DNA of 64,000 bases from NCBI RefSeq assembly GCF_005298175.1, contig NZ_SZYH01000001.1, forward strand, positions 1,984,001 to 2,048,000, given 5' to 3'. A model generated the notes under the pieces. That model did not search any database. It worked only from the letters and a program-made list of their open reading frames with translations, and was not told the DNA's origin. This DNA is from Marinobacter panjinensis (GTDB taxonomy: Bacteria > Pseudomonadota > Gammaproteobacteria > Pseudomonadales > Oleiphilaceae). Both the position numbers and the translations under genes were made by a program. How positions within the stretch are numbered: position 1 is the stretch's first letter; every line of letters begins with the position of its first letter. Shown here piece by piece: positions 19,352 to 28,631 of this stretch.

Positions 19352-20104
19352 CTATTTCTGGTCCACGGGCTTGTAGGCCCGATACCCCTGCCCATTTGGT
19401 CCCTTTTTAACGGCAAAGTACTCAGACCTGTCGACCAGCAAATCAGAAAACTTCTTGGCACCATAGGTTCGCGGGTCAAAATCCGGGCGGGTGCGCTTAA
19501 GGAACGAGCCGGCGGCGGAGAAGGTTGCCCATCCCTGGTCGTCCTGGGTTTGCTCCCAGGCCCTTTTTAACAGCGCGACTTCCTCGGGGAGTTTTTCCTG
19601 CTTCTTGCGTGGGGTTTTCGATTTGGTGGGCTCGTCAGGCGCGGCTTCCTCTTCTTCCGGGTACTCCAGGTTCTCGGTAAACAGAAAGTCGTCACACGCA
19701 CTTCTGAACGAGACCGGCGTCTTTTTTTCGCCAAATCCGAACACGTATATCTCGGCTTCCCTGAGCCGGGAGGCCAGTTTCGTGAAGTCACTGTCGCTGG
19801 ACACCAGGGCGAACGCATCAAACTTCGACGAATAGAGCAGATCCATCGCGTCAATGATCATCGATGCATCAGTGGCGTTCTTGCCTTTGGTGTAGGCGAA
19901 CTGCTGGATGGGCTGGATCGCCAGTTCATTCAGAACGGTCTTCCAGTTTTTGAGGCTGTCTATCGACCAATCGCCGTACGCCCGTTTCACAACCACGTGA
20001 CCATGGGAAGACAGCTCTTCAATAATCAGCGGCAGCTTTGACAGCTGGGCGTTATCGGCATCGATCAGAACGGCGATTTTCTTGTGCTGTTCAAGATCCT
20101 TCAA
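19352..20104 (-). CDS. NYN-domain ribonuclease-like protein with C-terminal LOTUS domain
   Basis: 250 residues. The N-terminal NYN/DUF88 PIN-like domain shows the acidic metal ligands in VLIDADN (about 15), KNATDASMIIDAMDLL and SSDSDFTKLA (about 105). An acidic linker (residues about 148-170) leads to a C-terminal OST-HTH/LOTUS domain (FDPRTYGAKKFSDLLVDR, about 215-240), which binds RNA in other proteins. It is probably an RNA-processing or RNA-decay enzyme, but no target is known. It starts 57 bases after the small ArfA-like gene on the same strand. Confidence 0.85.
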   Translation of the reverse strand: MKDLEQHKKIAVLIDADNAQLSKLPLIIEELSSHGHVVVKRAYGDWSIDSLKNWKTVLNELAIQPIQQFAYTKGKNATDASMIIDAMDLLYSSKFDAFALVSSDSDFTKLASRLREAEIYVFGFGEKKTPVSFRSACDDFLFTENLEYPEEEEAAPDEPTKSKTPRKKQEKLPEEVALLKRAWEQTQDDQGWATFSAAGSFLKRTRPDFDPRTYGAKKFSDLLVDRSEYFAVKKGPNGQGYRAYKPVDQK

Positions 20105-20140
20105 TGTACTTCTTCCTTTTGTTCGGAGCAGCTACATCAA

Positions 20141-20183
20141 GGACTTCCGCAAAACCACCCTTCAGGCAGCCTTGCGGAAATCC
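20141..20183 (-). other. RNA hairpin spanning the stop codon of the small upstream gene
   Basis: On the - strand GGATTTCCGCAA (20183-20172, inside the coding region) pairs with TTGCGGAAGTCC (20152-20141): 12 bp including one G-U. The stop codon (20164-20162) sits in the 19-base loop. No T-run follows, so it is not a standard intrinsic terminator. In known arfA genes a hairpin near the 3' end makes the mRNA non-stop after RNase III cleavage or termination. Confidence 0.7.
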
Positions 20184-20317
20184 TCGATTTGTACCACTTT
20201 GTCCCGCTTCCGCTTATATTTGCTTTTGTCTTCCACCACCCGCATCTGGTACTTCGGGGTTTTCAGTTCACGCTGAATAGCGCTGTGTTGTGTGGGCTTT
20301 GCCCGTTTCTTCGCCAT
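20162..20317 (-). CDS. Small basic protein, candidate ribosome-rescue factor (ArfA-like)
   Basis: 51 residues, strongly basic: an N-terminal MAKKRAKPTQ, then SAIQRELKTPKYQMRVVEDK and a KYKRKRDK tract. It aligns by eye with the E. coli ArfA core [20 protein letters not shown] (matching Ala-Ile, Leu, Pro, aromatic, Arg-Val and Lys positions), although the KGKG motif is not kept. ArfA rescues stalled ribosomes with RF2 and is made only when tmRNA fails, because its mRNA is truncated at a hairpin. The hairpin over this gene's stop codon (20141-20183) is the same design. I chose ATG 20317, with GGAG nine bases upstream, over a start 15 codons earlier. An unrelated ribosome-associated basic peptide is the alternative. 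Confidence 0.5.
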   Translation of the reverse strand: MAKKRAKPTQHSAIQRELKTPKYQMRVVEDKSKYKRKRDKVVQIEDFRKAA

Positions 20318-20466
20318 GCTGGATAACTCCCTGGCTGGTTGGCTGTATGTCAGTCCGGTCATTATACCATCTCCTCCAAAGGTGTTCCCGCCACACGCAC
20401 CTGTGAACCAGACCGGTGTCCATTTTCTTCAAATCCGACTACGAATGGACGTCTTTAGTCGTGAGG

Positions 20467-22104
20467 TCAGGTTCTGTCCTCCGGCATTGTCTCATCTTCT
20501 TCGTACTCGATCTCTGGCTCAATCAGACCCGCTTCCGCCAGTTGTTCGGCTTTTGCTCTGTCGTGCTCTTCCAATAACTGCATCATGCGTCCACGGGTAA
20601 TCGCCTCGTGGAGTTCTAGCTGACGCTGTTCATCGCGCAGCGATTTGAGAAGGGACACCGCCATGAAGATCATCAACACCATAAAGGGAAACGCCGCCAG
20701 AATGGAAATTGTCTGTAGCGCGGCCAGGCCGCCACTGATCAGAAGCACCCCGGCGACCAGTACCTGAACCAGACCCCAGGTGACCCGCAACCAGCGTTTC
20801 GGGGTGAGCGTGCCCTTGCTGGTAAACATTCCCAGAACAAAGGTGGCGGAGTTGGCTGAGGTGATGACGAACAGGACGATCAACACCAACATCAGGGCGC
20901 TGATGATAGAGGTGCCTGGCAGGAAATCCAGGGTGGCGAAGAGCGCGGAACTCATTTCCCGGGTAACGGCCTCGCCGAGGGCAGCGCCTTCGAACAGTTC
21001 GAAATAGAGCGCTGAACCGCCAAAGGTGGAAAACCAGAAGATACTTAGCAACACCGGTGTGCCGATCACTCCGAAGACAAACTCGCGAATGGTTCTGCCG
21101 CGCGAGATACGTGCGATAAAGCTGCCAACAAATGGTGCCCAGGACAGCCCCCAGGCCCAGTAGAATATGGTCCAGCGCTCAACCCAGTCATCACCGGTGT
21201 AGGGGGTCATCACCAGGCTCATACCCATCATATTAGCAAAATAGTCGCCAATGGCGTTGGTCATAGCGGCGGTAATGAAGTCGGTGGGGCCGAAAAAGAA
21301 AACGAATGCCAGCAGGAACGCCGCCAGCACCATGTTGGCGTCACTGACGTAACGCACGCCACTTTCCAGCGGAGCCAGGGCACAGAGCAGGAAAACCACT
21401 GCAATCGCCCCCAGGATAAACAGCTGCTGATTGGCGCCAAAACCGATGTCGCTCACCGACACCAGCCCGCTGTTGATCTGTATTACCCCGAGCCCGAGCG
21501 TGGTTGCTACGCCAAATACGGTAGAAATGACAGCCAGGGTATTGATGCCATGACCAATGCTGCCGTCTACACGGTGACCGATGGACGCGCGGAAAGTCTC
21601 GCTGATCAGTCCCGGGCGTTGCCTACGGAAGCGCACGTAGGCAATGGCAAGCCCCACCACTGCGAAATTGGCCCACTGATGAAACCCCCAGTGGAACAGG
21701 GAATAACGCATGGCAAGGCTGGCGGCGTGGGGGCTTTCAGCCTCGGCGCCGCCAAACGGAGGCGCCATAAAGTGGCTCATGGGTTCCGCCACCGCCCAGA
21801 ACACAAGGCCCACCCCCATACCGGAGGAAAAGATCATGCCCAGCCAGGTCAGATACGGAAACTCCGGCGCCTCACCGTCTGCACCCAGACGAATGTGACC
21901 ATAATCACTGGCGGCCACGGCGATACAGAACACCAGAAAACCCGTGGTGGCAAACAGGTAGAGCCAACCGAAATGCACCGTGGTGAATTCCAGGCCGGTA
22001 TCGGCCCAGTTGGCAAGCTGTTCCGGGAGAAGAATCCCTGCGCCGACGAAAACGGCAAGCAGTAAAATCGAGAGGTAAAAAACCCAGCCTGGGCGATTAT
22101 TCAT
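20467..22104 (-). CDS. BCCT-family betaine/carnitine/choline transporter
   Basis: 545 residues with about twelve transmembrane helices and a charged cytoplasmic tail. Family signatures are GMGVGLVFWAVAEPMSHF in helix 3 and the conserved Trp segment WTIFYWAWGLSWAPFVGSF in helix 8. It imports a trimethylammonium compound such as glycine betaine, driven by Na+ or H+; the C-terminal charged tail (about 40 residues, many Glu) could serve osmosensing as in BetP-like carriers. The substrate is not fixed by sequence. ATG 22104 was preferred to a GTG 15 bases upstream; neither has a strong ribosome site. Confidence 0.9.
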   Translation of the reverse strand: MNNRPGWVFYLSILLLAVFVGAGILLPEQLANWADTGLEFTTVHFGWLYLFATTGFLVFCIAVAASDYGHIRLGADGEAPEFPYLTWLGMIFSSGMGVGLVFWAVAEPMSHFMAPPFGGAEAESPHAASLAMRYSLFHWGFHQWANFAVVGLAIAYVRFRRQRPGLISETFRASIGHRVDGSIGHGINTLAVISTVFGVATTLGLGVIQINSGLVSVSDIGFGANQQLFILGAIAVVFLLCALAPLESGVRYVSDANMVLAAFLLAFVFFFGPTDFITAAMTNAIGDYFANMMGMSLVMTPYTGDDWVERWTIFYWAWGLSWAPFVGSFIARISRGRTIREFVFGVIGTPVLLSIFWFSTFGGSALYFELFEGAALGEAVTREMSSALFATLDFLPGTSIISALMLVLIVLFVITSANSATFVLGMFTSKGTLTPKRWLRVTWGLVQVLVAGVLLISGGLAALQTISILAAFPFMVLMIFMAVSLLKSLRDEQRQLELHEAITRGRMMQLLEEHDRAKAEQLAEAGLIEPEIEYEEDETMPEDRT

Positions 22105-22188
22105 GCTCAGGATATCCACGGTTCGGTAAGTTTAAAAACAGAAATCCAGAGACGGCCCCGGTATACGACCAGCACCATCCCTGATGCA

Positions 22189-23094
22189 CTAGCTTACAAC
22201 ACTTGTTCCCGCCCTGCGTTCAAGAATCGCCAGCGCATCCTCCAGCTTACCAATACCACTGACACCACCACTTTCTGCGAAGTTGCCGGCGGCGGCCATT
22301 TTGGGGCCCATGGAGCCTGCGGGAAGGTCCAGTTTGCGCGCCTCATCGAGCGTCAGTTCATGAATGGGAGCGGCGGTGTCTTTGCCGAAATCACGGTAGA
22401 TAGCGTCTACATCTGTGAGGAGCAACAAGGCATCGGCTCCCAATTGGCGTGCCAGTAGTGCGCTGGCGGCGTCTTTGTCGATCACGGCTTCGATGCCGAT
22501 CATGCTGCCGTCGTCCCGGCGCAGAATGGGGATGCCACCACCGCCGGCACAGATCACCACAACGCCCTGCTCCAGCAGTAGCTGCAGCACCCGCATATCG
22601 GGTATCTCCAGGGGCTTGGGCGAAGGCACTACCCGACGCCACTTGTCGCCATCCTGGGCGATGTGCCAACCGGCGGCTTCAGCCTTGGTCTCGGCCTCTG
22701 CCTTGTCATACACCGGCCCGACAAATTTCGTGGGTTTTTTGAAGGCGGGGTCGTCCTTGTCCACCAGAACCTGGGTCAGCAGGGTGGCTACTGGCCGGTC
22801 ATGATCCAGGGCATTTTCCAGTTCCTGCTCAATGATGTAGCCGATCATGCCCTCTGTTTCGGCGCCCAGTACGTCCAGGGGATAGGCTTCGTCCGGTTTG
22901 TAGGCGGCACCCTGCAGCGCCAGTAAGCCTACCTGGGGGCCGTTGCCGTGGGTGACGACCAACTGGTGGCCGGCGCGGGCGATGTCGGCCAGTGATTCGG
23001 CGGCAATTTTTACGTTGGCGCGCTGGGCCTCGGCGGTCAGTGGCTCGCCGCGCCGCAACAGGGCATTTCCTCCAAGTGCTGCTACCACAAGCAT
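22189..23094 (-). CDS. arcC: Carbamate kinase (ADI pathway)
   Basis: Third ADI-pathway enzyme: carbamoyl phosphate + ADP gives ATP + carbamate, which decays to CO2 and ammonia. 301 residues with the amino-acid-kinase start [24 protein letters not shown], the CAGGGGIP nucleotide loop and [12 protein letters not shown]. It is the last gene of the arc operon, 15 bases after arcB, with an AAGGAG ribosome site. Confidence 0.96.
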   Translation of the reverse strand: MLVVAALGGNALLRRGEPLTAEAQRANVKIAAESLADIARAGHQLVVTHGNGPQVGLLALQGAAYKPDEAYPLDVLGAETEGMIGYIIEQELENALDHDRPVATLLTQVLVDKDDPAFKKPTKFVGPVYDKAEAETKAEAAGWHIAQDGDKWRRVVPSPKPLEIPDMRVLQLLLEQGVVVICAGGGGIPILRRDDGSMIGIEAVIDKDAASALLARQLGADALLLLTDVDAIYRDFGKDTAAPIHELTLDEARKLDLPAGSMGPKMAAAGNFAESGGVSGIGKLEDALAILERRAGTSVVS

Positions 23095-23109
23095 GTCGAT
23101 CTCCTTATC

Positions 23110-24111
23110 TCAGCTTCCAAGAGTGGCGACGAGCACCGCCTTGATGGTGTGCATCCGGTTCTCGGCCTGATCGAACACGATGGAAGCGGGGCTTTCAAAG
23201 ACGTCGTCGGTGACTTCCATGGCGTCAATGCCGAACTCCGCCTGCATCTCCTTGCCCACGGTAGTTTCGGTGTTATGAAACGCCGGCAGGCAATGCATGA
23301 ACCTTGCCCGGGGGTTACCGGTTTTCTCCATCAGGGCTGCATTGACCTGGTAGGGCTGCAGCAGTTTAATCCGCTCTGCCCACTTTTCCTTGGGTTCGCC
23401 CATGGACACCCACACGTCGGTATAGACAAAATCCACGCCCTTCACGGCGGCATCAATGTCCTCGGTGATCATGATCCGGGCACCAGTACCAGTGGCAATA
23501 GTCTGCGCTTCCTTCTGAATCGCTTCGCTCGGCCAGCAGGCTTTGGGAGCGCACAGGCGTACGTCCATACCCATCTTGGCGCCGCCTATCAGCAGGCTGT
23601 CGCCCATGTTGTTGGCGGCGTCTCCAATGAATACAAACGCAACATCCCTCAGTGGCTTTTCCACGTTTTCCTGCATGGTCAGGAAATCCGCCAGTATCTG
23701 TGTGGGGTGGAACTCATTGGTCAGGCCGTTGTAGACAGGCACACCGGCATATTGCGCCAGTTCCTCAACAACCGCCTGGCCGAAGCCCCGGTATTCGATG
23801 GCGTCATACACGCGGCCAAGCACCCGGGCGGTGTCCTTCACCGATTCCTTGTGGCCGATATGAGTGCCCGTCGGGCCCAGGTAGGTTACCCGGGCGCCCT
23901 GGTCAAACGCCGCAACTTCAAACCCGACCCGGGTTCGGGTGGAGTTCTTTTCGAAGATCAGCGCTATGTCCTTGCCCTGTAACTGCGGTACTTCGGTGCC
24001 GGCGTACTTGGCGGTTTTCAGGTCGGCGGACAGCTTGAGCAAAAAACTGATCTCCCGGGGAGTAAATTCCCTCAGGGTCAGGAAATGCCGGTTCTTGAGA
24101 TTGAAAGCCAT
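23110..24111 (-). CDS. arcB: Ornithine carbamoyltransferase, catabolic
   Basis: 333 residues. The carbamoyl-phosphate loop STRTRVGFE (about 56), HIGHKES and the ornithine/catalytic HCLPAFHN (Cys about 273) are all present. The reaction is reversible; a catabolic role (citrulline + Pi to ornithine + carbamoyl phosphate) is assigned from its position between arcA and arcC. The sequence alone does not exclude anabolic argF activity. AAGGAG stands before the start. Confidence 0.93.
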   Translation of the reverse strand: MAFNLKNRHFLTLREFTPREISFLLKLSADLKTAKYAGTEVPQLQGKDIALIFEKNSTRTRVGFEVAAFDQGARVTYLGPTGTHIGHKESVKDTARVLGRVYDAIEYRGFGQAVVEELAQYAGVPVYNGLTNEFHPTQILADFLTMQENVEKPLRDVAFVFIGDAANNMGDSLLIGGAKMGMDVRLCAPKACWPSEAIQKEAQTIATGTGARIMITEDIDAAVKGVDFVYTDVWVSMGEPKEKWAERIKLLQPYQVNAALMEKTGNPRARFMHCLPAFHNTETTVGKEMQAEFGIDAMEVTDDVFESPASIVFDQAENRMHTIKAVLVATLGS

Positions 24112-24129
24112 TACTGTGCTCCTTGCTTG

Positions 24130-25359
24130 TCAGACTGTGTCTCGTATGGTCGGGCAGCTCATACAGCGGCCACCGCCTCTGCCCCGGCCCAACTCCGCGC
24201 CGGGGATGGCAAGCACTTCTATGCCGGCTGCTTCCAGGGCCGCGTTGGTGTCGTCGTTGCGGTCGTAGCCAATAACGACGCCCGGGCTCAATGCCAGCAC
24301 GTTATTGCCATCGTTCCACTGTTCCCGTTCCCGCTCGGCAGGAGTGTCACCGCCGGTGGCAACCACATCCAGTGAGGGATAACCAAGTACATCCGCGACA
24401 ACATCAAACAGCGGCCGGGCGTCCTGATTGAAAGAGAGGTGTTTGCCACCCTCACCCGGGCGCAGGTCGTAACACACCATCTCATCGGCCACTTCCTTGA
24501 AACTGGTCACCACATTGCCGCCACAGAAGGTGAACACGGTGTCCAGGTGCATGGCGGAACGGGTCTTGGGGATCTGGCAGGCAATCACCCGCTCTGCGGT
24601 ACCGTTGGCGAAAAGCGCCCTGGCCAGCTGACCGATAGCCTGGGGGGAAGACCGTTCGCCCATACCCACCAGCACAGCGCCATTGCCCACCGGCATGATG
24701 TCTCCCCCTTCCAGGGTCGCCAGGGCATGATCCGTGAGAGGGTCGCCCCAATGCACATTGACCTTGCCAGCGAACTTCGGGTGGAACCGGTAGATCGCGC
24801 TCATCAGTAGCGTCTCCGGTTTGCGCGCAGCCCAGTACATCGGGTTGAGGGTGACACCGCCATAGATCCAGGCGCTGTTGTCACGGGTGAACAGGAAGTT
24901 TGGCAGCGGCGGCAGCACAAACCCGTGCGGCCCCAGATGGTTACCAAACAGTCCGGCGGGATCGAAAGGCAGGTCGCCCACTTCCAGTCCGCCGATGAGG
25001 AACTCCGCCAGGGTCTGGCCCGGAAGTTCATCCATCCAGGCGCGGAGATCAGACACCATACCCACCCCGATATGGTTCCAGGTGATCCGGTTATCCAGAA
25101 TCCAGGCCCGCGCCTCGGGAATATCGAGTGTGTCCGCCAGCAGTTCATTAACGTCCAGCACCTCCACGCCCCGGGCACGCATCAGCCCGGCGAATACATC
25201 GTGATCTTTCTGGGCCTGCTTGACCCAGAAGACATCGTCAAACAGCAGTGCATCGCAGTTGGAAGGCGTCAGTCTCCGGTGGGCAAGCCCCGGGCGGCAG
25301 ACGATGACCTGCCGCAGGGTACCGGTTTCAGAGTGAACACCAAGTGTGTGCTCAACCAT
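24130..25359 (-). CDS. arcA: Arginine deiminase
   Basis: Hydrolyses arginine to citrulline and ammonia, the first ADI step. 409 residues. The guanidino-group enzyme core has FTRDNSAW, the MHLDTVFTF motif containing the catalytic His-Asp, and the nucleophilic Cys in GGGRCMSCP near the C-terminus (about 401-404). It lies 35 bases after the carrier gene and 18 before arcB, in one operon. Confidence 0.96.
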   Translation of the reverse strand: MVEHTLGVHSETGTLRQVIVCRPGLAHRRLTPSNCDALLFDDVFWVKQAQKDHDVFAGLMRARGVEVLDVNELLADTLDIPEARAWILDNRITWNHIGVGMVSDLRAWMDELPGQTLAEFLIGGLEVGDLPFDPAGLFGNHLGPHGFVLPPLPNFLFTRDNSAWIYGGVTLNPMYWAARKPETLLMSAIYRFHPKFAGKVNVHWGDPLTDHALATLEGGDIMPVGNGAVLVGMGERSSPQAIGQLARALFANGTAERVIACQIPKTRSAMHLDTVFTFCGGNVVTSFKEVADEMVCYDLRPGEGGKHLSFNQDARPLFDVVADVLGYPSLDVVATGGDTPAEREREQWNDGNNVLALSPGVVIGYDRNDDTNAALEAAGIEVLAIPGAELGRGRGGGRCMSCPTIRDTV

Positions 25360-25394
25360 GTCGCATGCTCCTTTGCCTGGAGTTAAAGAAAGGG

Positions 25395-26840
25395 TTACAG
25401 AAACGCGCCGATACTGATCACCACACTGATGAAAACAGTAAGAATCAGCAACAGGGGCCAGATGAATGCCAGCCAGCGGTCGTAGGAAACCCGGCCGATA
25501 GCGAGACCGCCGACCACTACGGCAAAGGTCGGATTAATCAGGTTTACCAGACCGTTGGCTGACTGATAGGCGGTGACGACCAGATCACGCCCCACGTTGG
25601 CAAAGTCCGCCAGCGGAGCCAGGATCGGCATGGAGAGTACCGCCAGGCCCGATGAAGACGGCACGAAGAAGCTCATACCCACTTCGATCCAGAACATCAG
25701 GTTGATAAACGCCAGTTCCGGCAAGCCTCCCAGGGTGGTCTCGGCACTGTGGAGGATGGTATCCGCAATCATGCCCTGCTCCATGATCACTACAATGCCC
25801 CGTGCCAGACCGACTACGAGGGCCACGCCCAGGAGGTCACGGGCACCATCGACAAAGCTGCTGGTCAGTTTCTTCTCACCCAGCCGGGCGATGATGCCGA
25901 TCACAATGGCGGAACCAAAGAACAGAGCGCCCATCCTGGCCATCCACCAGCCCTGGGAGGAAACGCCCCAGATCATCACGATGAACGTCAGTGTGAAGAT
26001 GATCAGGGCAATTTTCTGGGTACCGGTGAGTTCGAAATCTTCCAGCTCATCGTGGCCCTGAAGGAAGAGTTTGCGATGAGCATCCCTCTGCTTTGCAACC
26101 ACGGAGCGGGATGGATCAGCCTTGACCCGTTGGGCATAGCGCATAACGTACGCCGCGCAAATGAGAAGGCCGCCTACAAGCAGCACGAACCGAAGCACAA
26201 TGCCGTCCGTAAAGGGAATATCGGCAGCGTTGGAGGCAATGACCGTTGCAAAGGGGTTGATCGTTGACCCCAGCACACCGATACCGGCCCCCACCAGAAT
26301 GATGGCAACCCCGGTGACGGCGTCATACCCCGCCGAGATAATGACCGGAATCAGAATGGCATAGAAAGCCAGGGTCTCCTCTGCCATTCCGTAGGTTGTT
26401 CCCCCCAGCGCAAACAGCGTCATCAGTATCGGGATCATCCAGATCTCACGCCCTTCCAGCCGGTGCATGGCGCTGCGTATGCCTGTATCGATCGCACCGG
26501 TGGCGTTCATCACACCCAGAAAACCGCCCAGGAACAGCACGAACAAAGCCACATCAATGGCATTCGCCACATAGCTGTCAGGGTCGTAAAAGCCTGCCGT
26601 AGGTGCCAGCATCACATCAACGAAGCCCTGGGGGTTGGGGTCCACGGTTTGATAGGTGCCAGGCACCGCAACTTCCCGCCCTACCTCGTCGTTCATGGAG
26701 CGCTCGTACTGACCTGCAGGGATAATCCAGGTTAGCGCTGCAACCAGAATGATCAGCAGAAAAAGGATGGTATAGGCAGTTGGAAAGCGTGTTGCAAGGT
26801 CTTCTTCGGGGTTCGATGAAGGGAGTTTTTCATCAGTCAC
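25395..26840 (-). CDS. YfcC/DcuC-family carrier, probable arginine/ornithine antiporter
   Basis: About 481 residues with a dozen hydrophobic segments. The YfcC-type motifs include [20 protein letters not shown], the glycine-rich [20 protein letters not shown] loop and a second re-entrant-like [15 protein letters not shown]. It heads the arc operon where Pseudomonas has arcD, so arginine uptake against ornithine is the likely task, although YfcC relatives are structurally distinct from ArcD and mostly uncharacterised. I place the start at GTG 26840, which has AGGAG seven bases upstream; an ATG 18 bases earlier lacks a site. An Anr-type promoter lies upstream. Confidence 0.75.
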   Translation of the reverse strand: MTDEKLPSSNPEEDLATRFPTAYTILFLLIILVAALTWIIPAGQYERSMNDEVGREVAVPGTYQTVDPNPQGFVDVMLAPTAGFYDPDSYVANAIDVALFVLFLGGFLGVMNATGAIDTGIRSAMHRLEGREIWMIPILMTLFALGGTTYGMAEETLAFYAILIPVIISAGYDAVTGVAIILVGAGIGVLGSTINPFATVIASNAADIPFTDGIVLRFVLLVGGLLICAAYVMRYAQRVKADPSRSVVAKQRDAHRKLFLQGHDELEDFELTGTQKIALIIFTLTFIVMIWGVSSQGWWMARMGALFFGSAIVIGIIARLGEKKLTSSFVDGARDLLGVALVVGLARGIVVIMEQGMIADTILHSAETTLGGLPELAFINLMFWIEVGMSFFVPSSSGLAVLSMPILAPLADFANVGRDLVVTAYQSANGLVNLINPTFAVVVGGLAIGRVSYDRWLAFIWPLLLILTVFISVVISIGAFL

Positions 26841-26891
26841 GTGGCGTCTCCTGTCCATTGTGGCTTACTGATGGGGCTGTCCATCCTTTCA

Positions 26892-26933
26892 AGTATGGAC
26901 CTCAAGGTCCGTATGAGAAGTGATCAGTGTCAA
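26892..26933 (-). promoter_or_regulatory. Anr/FNR-type class II promoter of the arc operon
   Basis: On the - strand TTGAC-ACTG-ATCAC (26933-26920) matches the FNR/Anr consensus TTGAT-N4-ATCAA at 8 of 10 bases. Its centre (26926.5) lies 41.5 bases upstream of a predicted start near 26885, and the -12 to -7 window (26897-26892) reads CATACT, a good -10 box. The start of the first arc gene is 45 bases further on. The spacing is that of classic class II FNR promoters. Confidence 0.68.
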
Positions 26934-27081
26934 TTCAGTATGAAGCTGATAGTGCGTCTATTACCTATCCGCATAACTGCTGAGATGGAGATGCCGATGT
27001 TTGCGTCTAGTATGCTCCCGAACCAGAATGACCAGGTCACTCAGTCCGCTGGCGCCTGTAACGCACACTCAAGGAACCAAT

Positions 27082-28053
27082 ATGCTTCTCTCGTTTCTCG
27101 CTATTGCTGTCGGCCTCGCTCTACTGGTGTGGAGTGCCGGTAAGTTTGTTGAGGGCTCAGCGGTAACCGCCGGGCACTTTGGCATGCCACCGCTGTTGAT
27201 CGGCATGGTAGTGGTCGGCTTTGGCACTTCGGCTCCGGAGATGGTGGTCTCCGCCCTGGCGGCAACCCAGGGTAATCCGGGCCTGGCGCTGGGTAACGCC
27301 TACGGTTCCAACATCACCAACATCGCCCTGATCCTGGGTATTACAGCATTGATCAGCCCGATTGCGGTTCAATCACAGGTGATGCGCAAGGAGCTGCCAA
27401 TTCTTGCGGCGGTAACGGCACTGGCGGCCTGGCAGTTGTGGGACGGAGAGCTGACATTCGTGGATGCCCTGGTGCTGCTGGGCGTATTTTTCCTGTTGCT
27501 GGCCTGGTCCATTCGCCAGGGCATGACCCGGAAATCCGACGCCCTTGGCGCGGAGATTGCCGATGAAATGATTCACCGCACCATGCCGCTTCGCAATGCG
27601 ATCATTTGGCTGATTGCCGGCCTGCTGGTGCTGATTGTCAGCTCGCGGATTCTGGTTTGGGGCGCGGTTGAGATTGCCCATGGCTTTGGGGTGAGCGACC
27701 TGATCATCGGCCTGACCATTGTCGCGGTGGGTACGTCCCTCCCGGAGCTGGCATCATCTGTGATCGCCGCCCGCAAAGGGGAGCATGACATTGCGCTGGG
27801 CAATATACTGGGCTCCAACCTGTTCAATACCCTGGCGGTTGTGGGCATCGCCGGTACCATCAGCCCGATGGCCGTGGCGCCAGAGGTGTTCTACCGGGAT
27901 ATAGCGGTGATGTCGGCCCTGACGTTGTCGTTGTTTGTACTGGGCTACGGCTTCCGCGGCCCGGGGCGAATCAACCGGGTTGAGGGTAGTTTGCTGGTGG
28001 CCTGTTTTGTTGGTTACACGGCTTACCTGATTTCAACCACCTTCACCTCATAG
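27082..28053 (+). CDS. Calcium/sodium antiporter (YrbG-like)
   Basis: 323 residues of the CaCA superfamily: two inverted halves of five helices, each with an alpha repeat. The first is VVGFGTSAPEMVVS...GNAYGSNITNIALILG and the second is VAVGTSLPELASS...GNILGSNLFNTLAVVG. The paired Glu and Asn/Ser residues are ion ligands. It exchanges cations, probably Na+ for Ca2+, across the inner membrane. ATG 27082 follows AAGGAA; an open extension of 27 codons upstream has no homology. The stop codon overlaps a GGAAA tandem repeat. Confidence 0.9.
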   Translation: MLLSFLAIAVGLALLVWSAGKFVEGSAVTAGHFGMPPLLIGMVVVGFGTSAPEMVVSALAATQGNPGLALGNAYGSNITNIALILGITALISPIAVQSQVMRKELPILAAVTALAAWQLWDGELTFVDALVLLGVFFLLLAWSIRQGMTRKSDALGAEIADEMIHRTMPLRNAIIWLIAGLLVLIVSSRILVWGAVEIAHGFGVSDLIIGLTIVAVGTSLPELASSVIAARKGEHDIALGNILGSNLFNTLAVVGIAGTISPMAVAPEVFYRDIAVMSALTLSLFVLGYGFRGPGRINRVEGSLLVACFVGYTAYLISTTFTS

Positions 28054-28082
28054 GAAAGGAAAGGAAAGGAAAGGAAAGGAAA
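28053..28082. repeat. Pentanucleotide tandem repeat (GGAAA)6
   Basis: Six perfect copies of GGAAA, starting in the last base of the antiporter stop codon (TAG). It lies between two convergent genes, and copy-number change by slippage would not alter either protein. Confidence 0.95.
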
Positions 28083-28102
28083 GCCAAACCACCCAGGACA
28101 GC

Positions 28103-28549
28103 TCAGCCAAGCAGGCACTCCCGCGACAGCTTCTGGCTGACTTCCCGGCGCTGACGCCGCAGTCGGTTACCCTTATCGTTGGAGTAGCCGGCGCGCAACT
28201 GCTGCTGAATGCGCTCGAGCCGCTCCCGATATCCGGCACAGCGGGCGTTCTTGCGCTTGAGTTCACGGGCTTCCTGCTGTGCAGAGGCCTTTCGGTTGCC
28301 GTCGTGATCGCCCTCCAGGCTGCGATTGATCTGGCGGTTGATGGTACTTACCCGCTCTCCCCGCCTGATGTTCTCCCGCATGGGAATCAGCGAGGGGCGC
28401 CTCAGCTCCACCTGTTTGTGCTCGCGTTCACCCGGTTTTATGTCGGTAAAATGAGCAACGCCCTGGTCGTCAATCCAGGTGTACATTTCGGCTGTCGAAA
28501 CGGCCGGGATAACCCAAAATGCGAGAACTGCTACCTGCCTCCATGGCAT
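28103..28549 (-). CDS. DUF4124-domain periplasmic protein
   Basis: 148 residues. A signal peptide (VAVLAFWVIPAVSTA) is followed by the DUF4124 motif EMYTWIDDQGVAHFTDIKPG at the mature N-terminus. The rest is a very basic Arg/Gln-rich helical region (about residues 75-145) with two cysteines. Function unknown; DUF4124 proteins are common, short periplasmic proteins of proteobacteria. It appears monocistronic. Confidence 0.8.
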   Translation of the reverse strand: MPWRQVAVLAFWVIPAVSTAEMYTWIDDQGVAHFTDIKPGEREHKQVELRRPSLIPMRENIRRGERVSTINRQINRSLEGDHDGNRKASAQQEARELKRKNARCAGYRERLERIQQQLRAGYSNDKGNRLRRQRREVSQKLSRECLLG

Positions 28550-28631
28550 CGAAACCCACTCCCTGTGGTCTGTTTAATAACGAAAACATTGTAAACCAAA
28601 CCCCAGGCCAGTGAGAGGTGCGGGCCATGGA

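Noticed and set aside
20141..20183. Ordinary intrinsic terminator of the small gene
   Set aside because: The stem lies partly inside the coding region and no U-run follows its 3' arm.
28053..28082. Phase-variation switch
   Set aside because: The GGAAA repeat is outside coding sequence and not within a visible promoter, so changes in copy number would not switch a frame.
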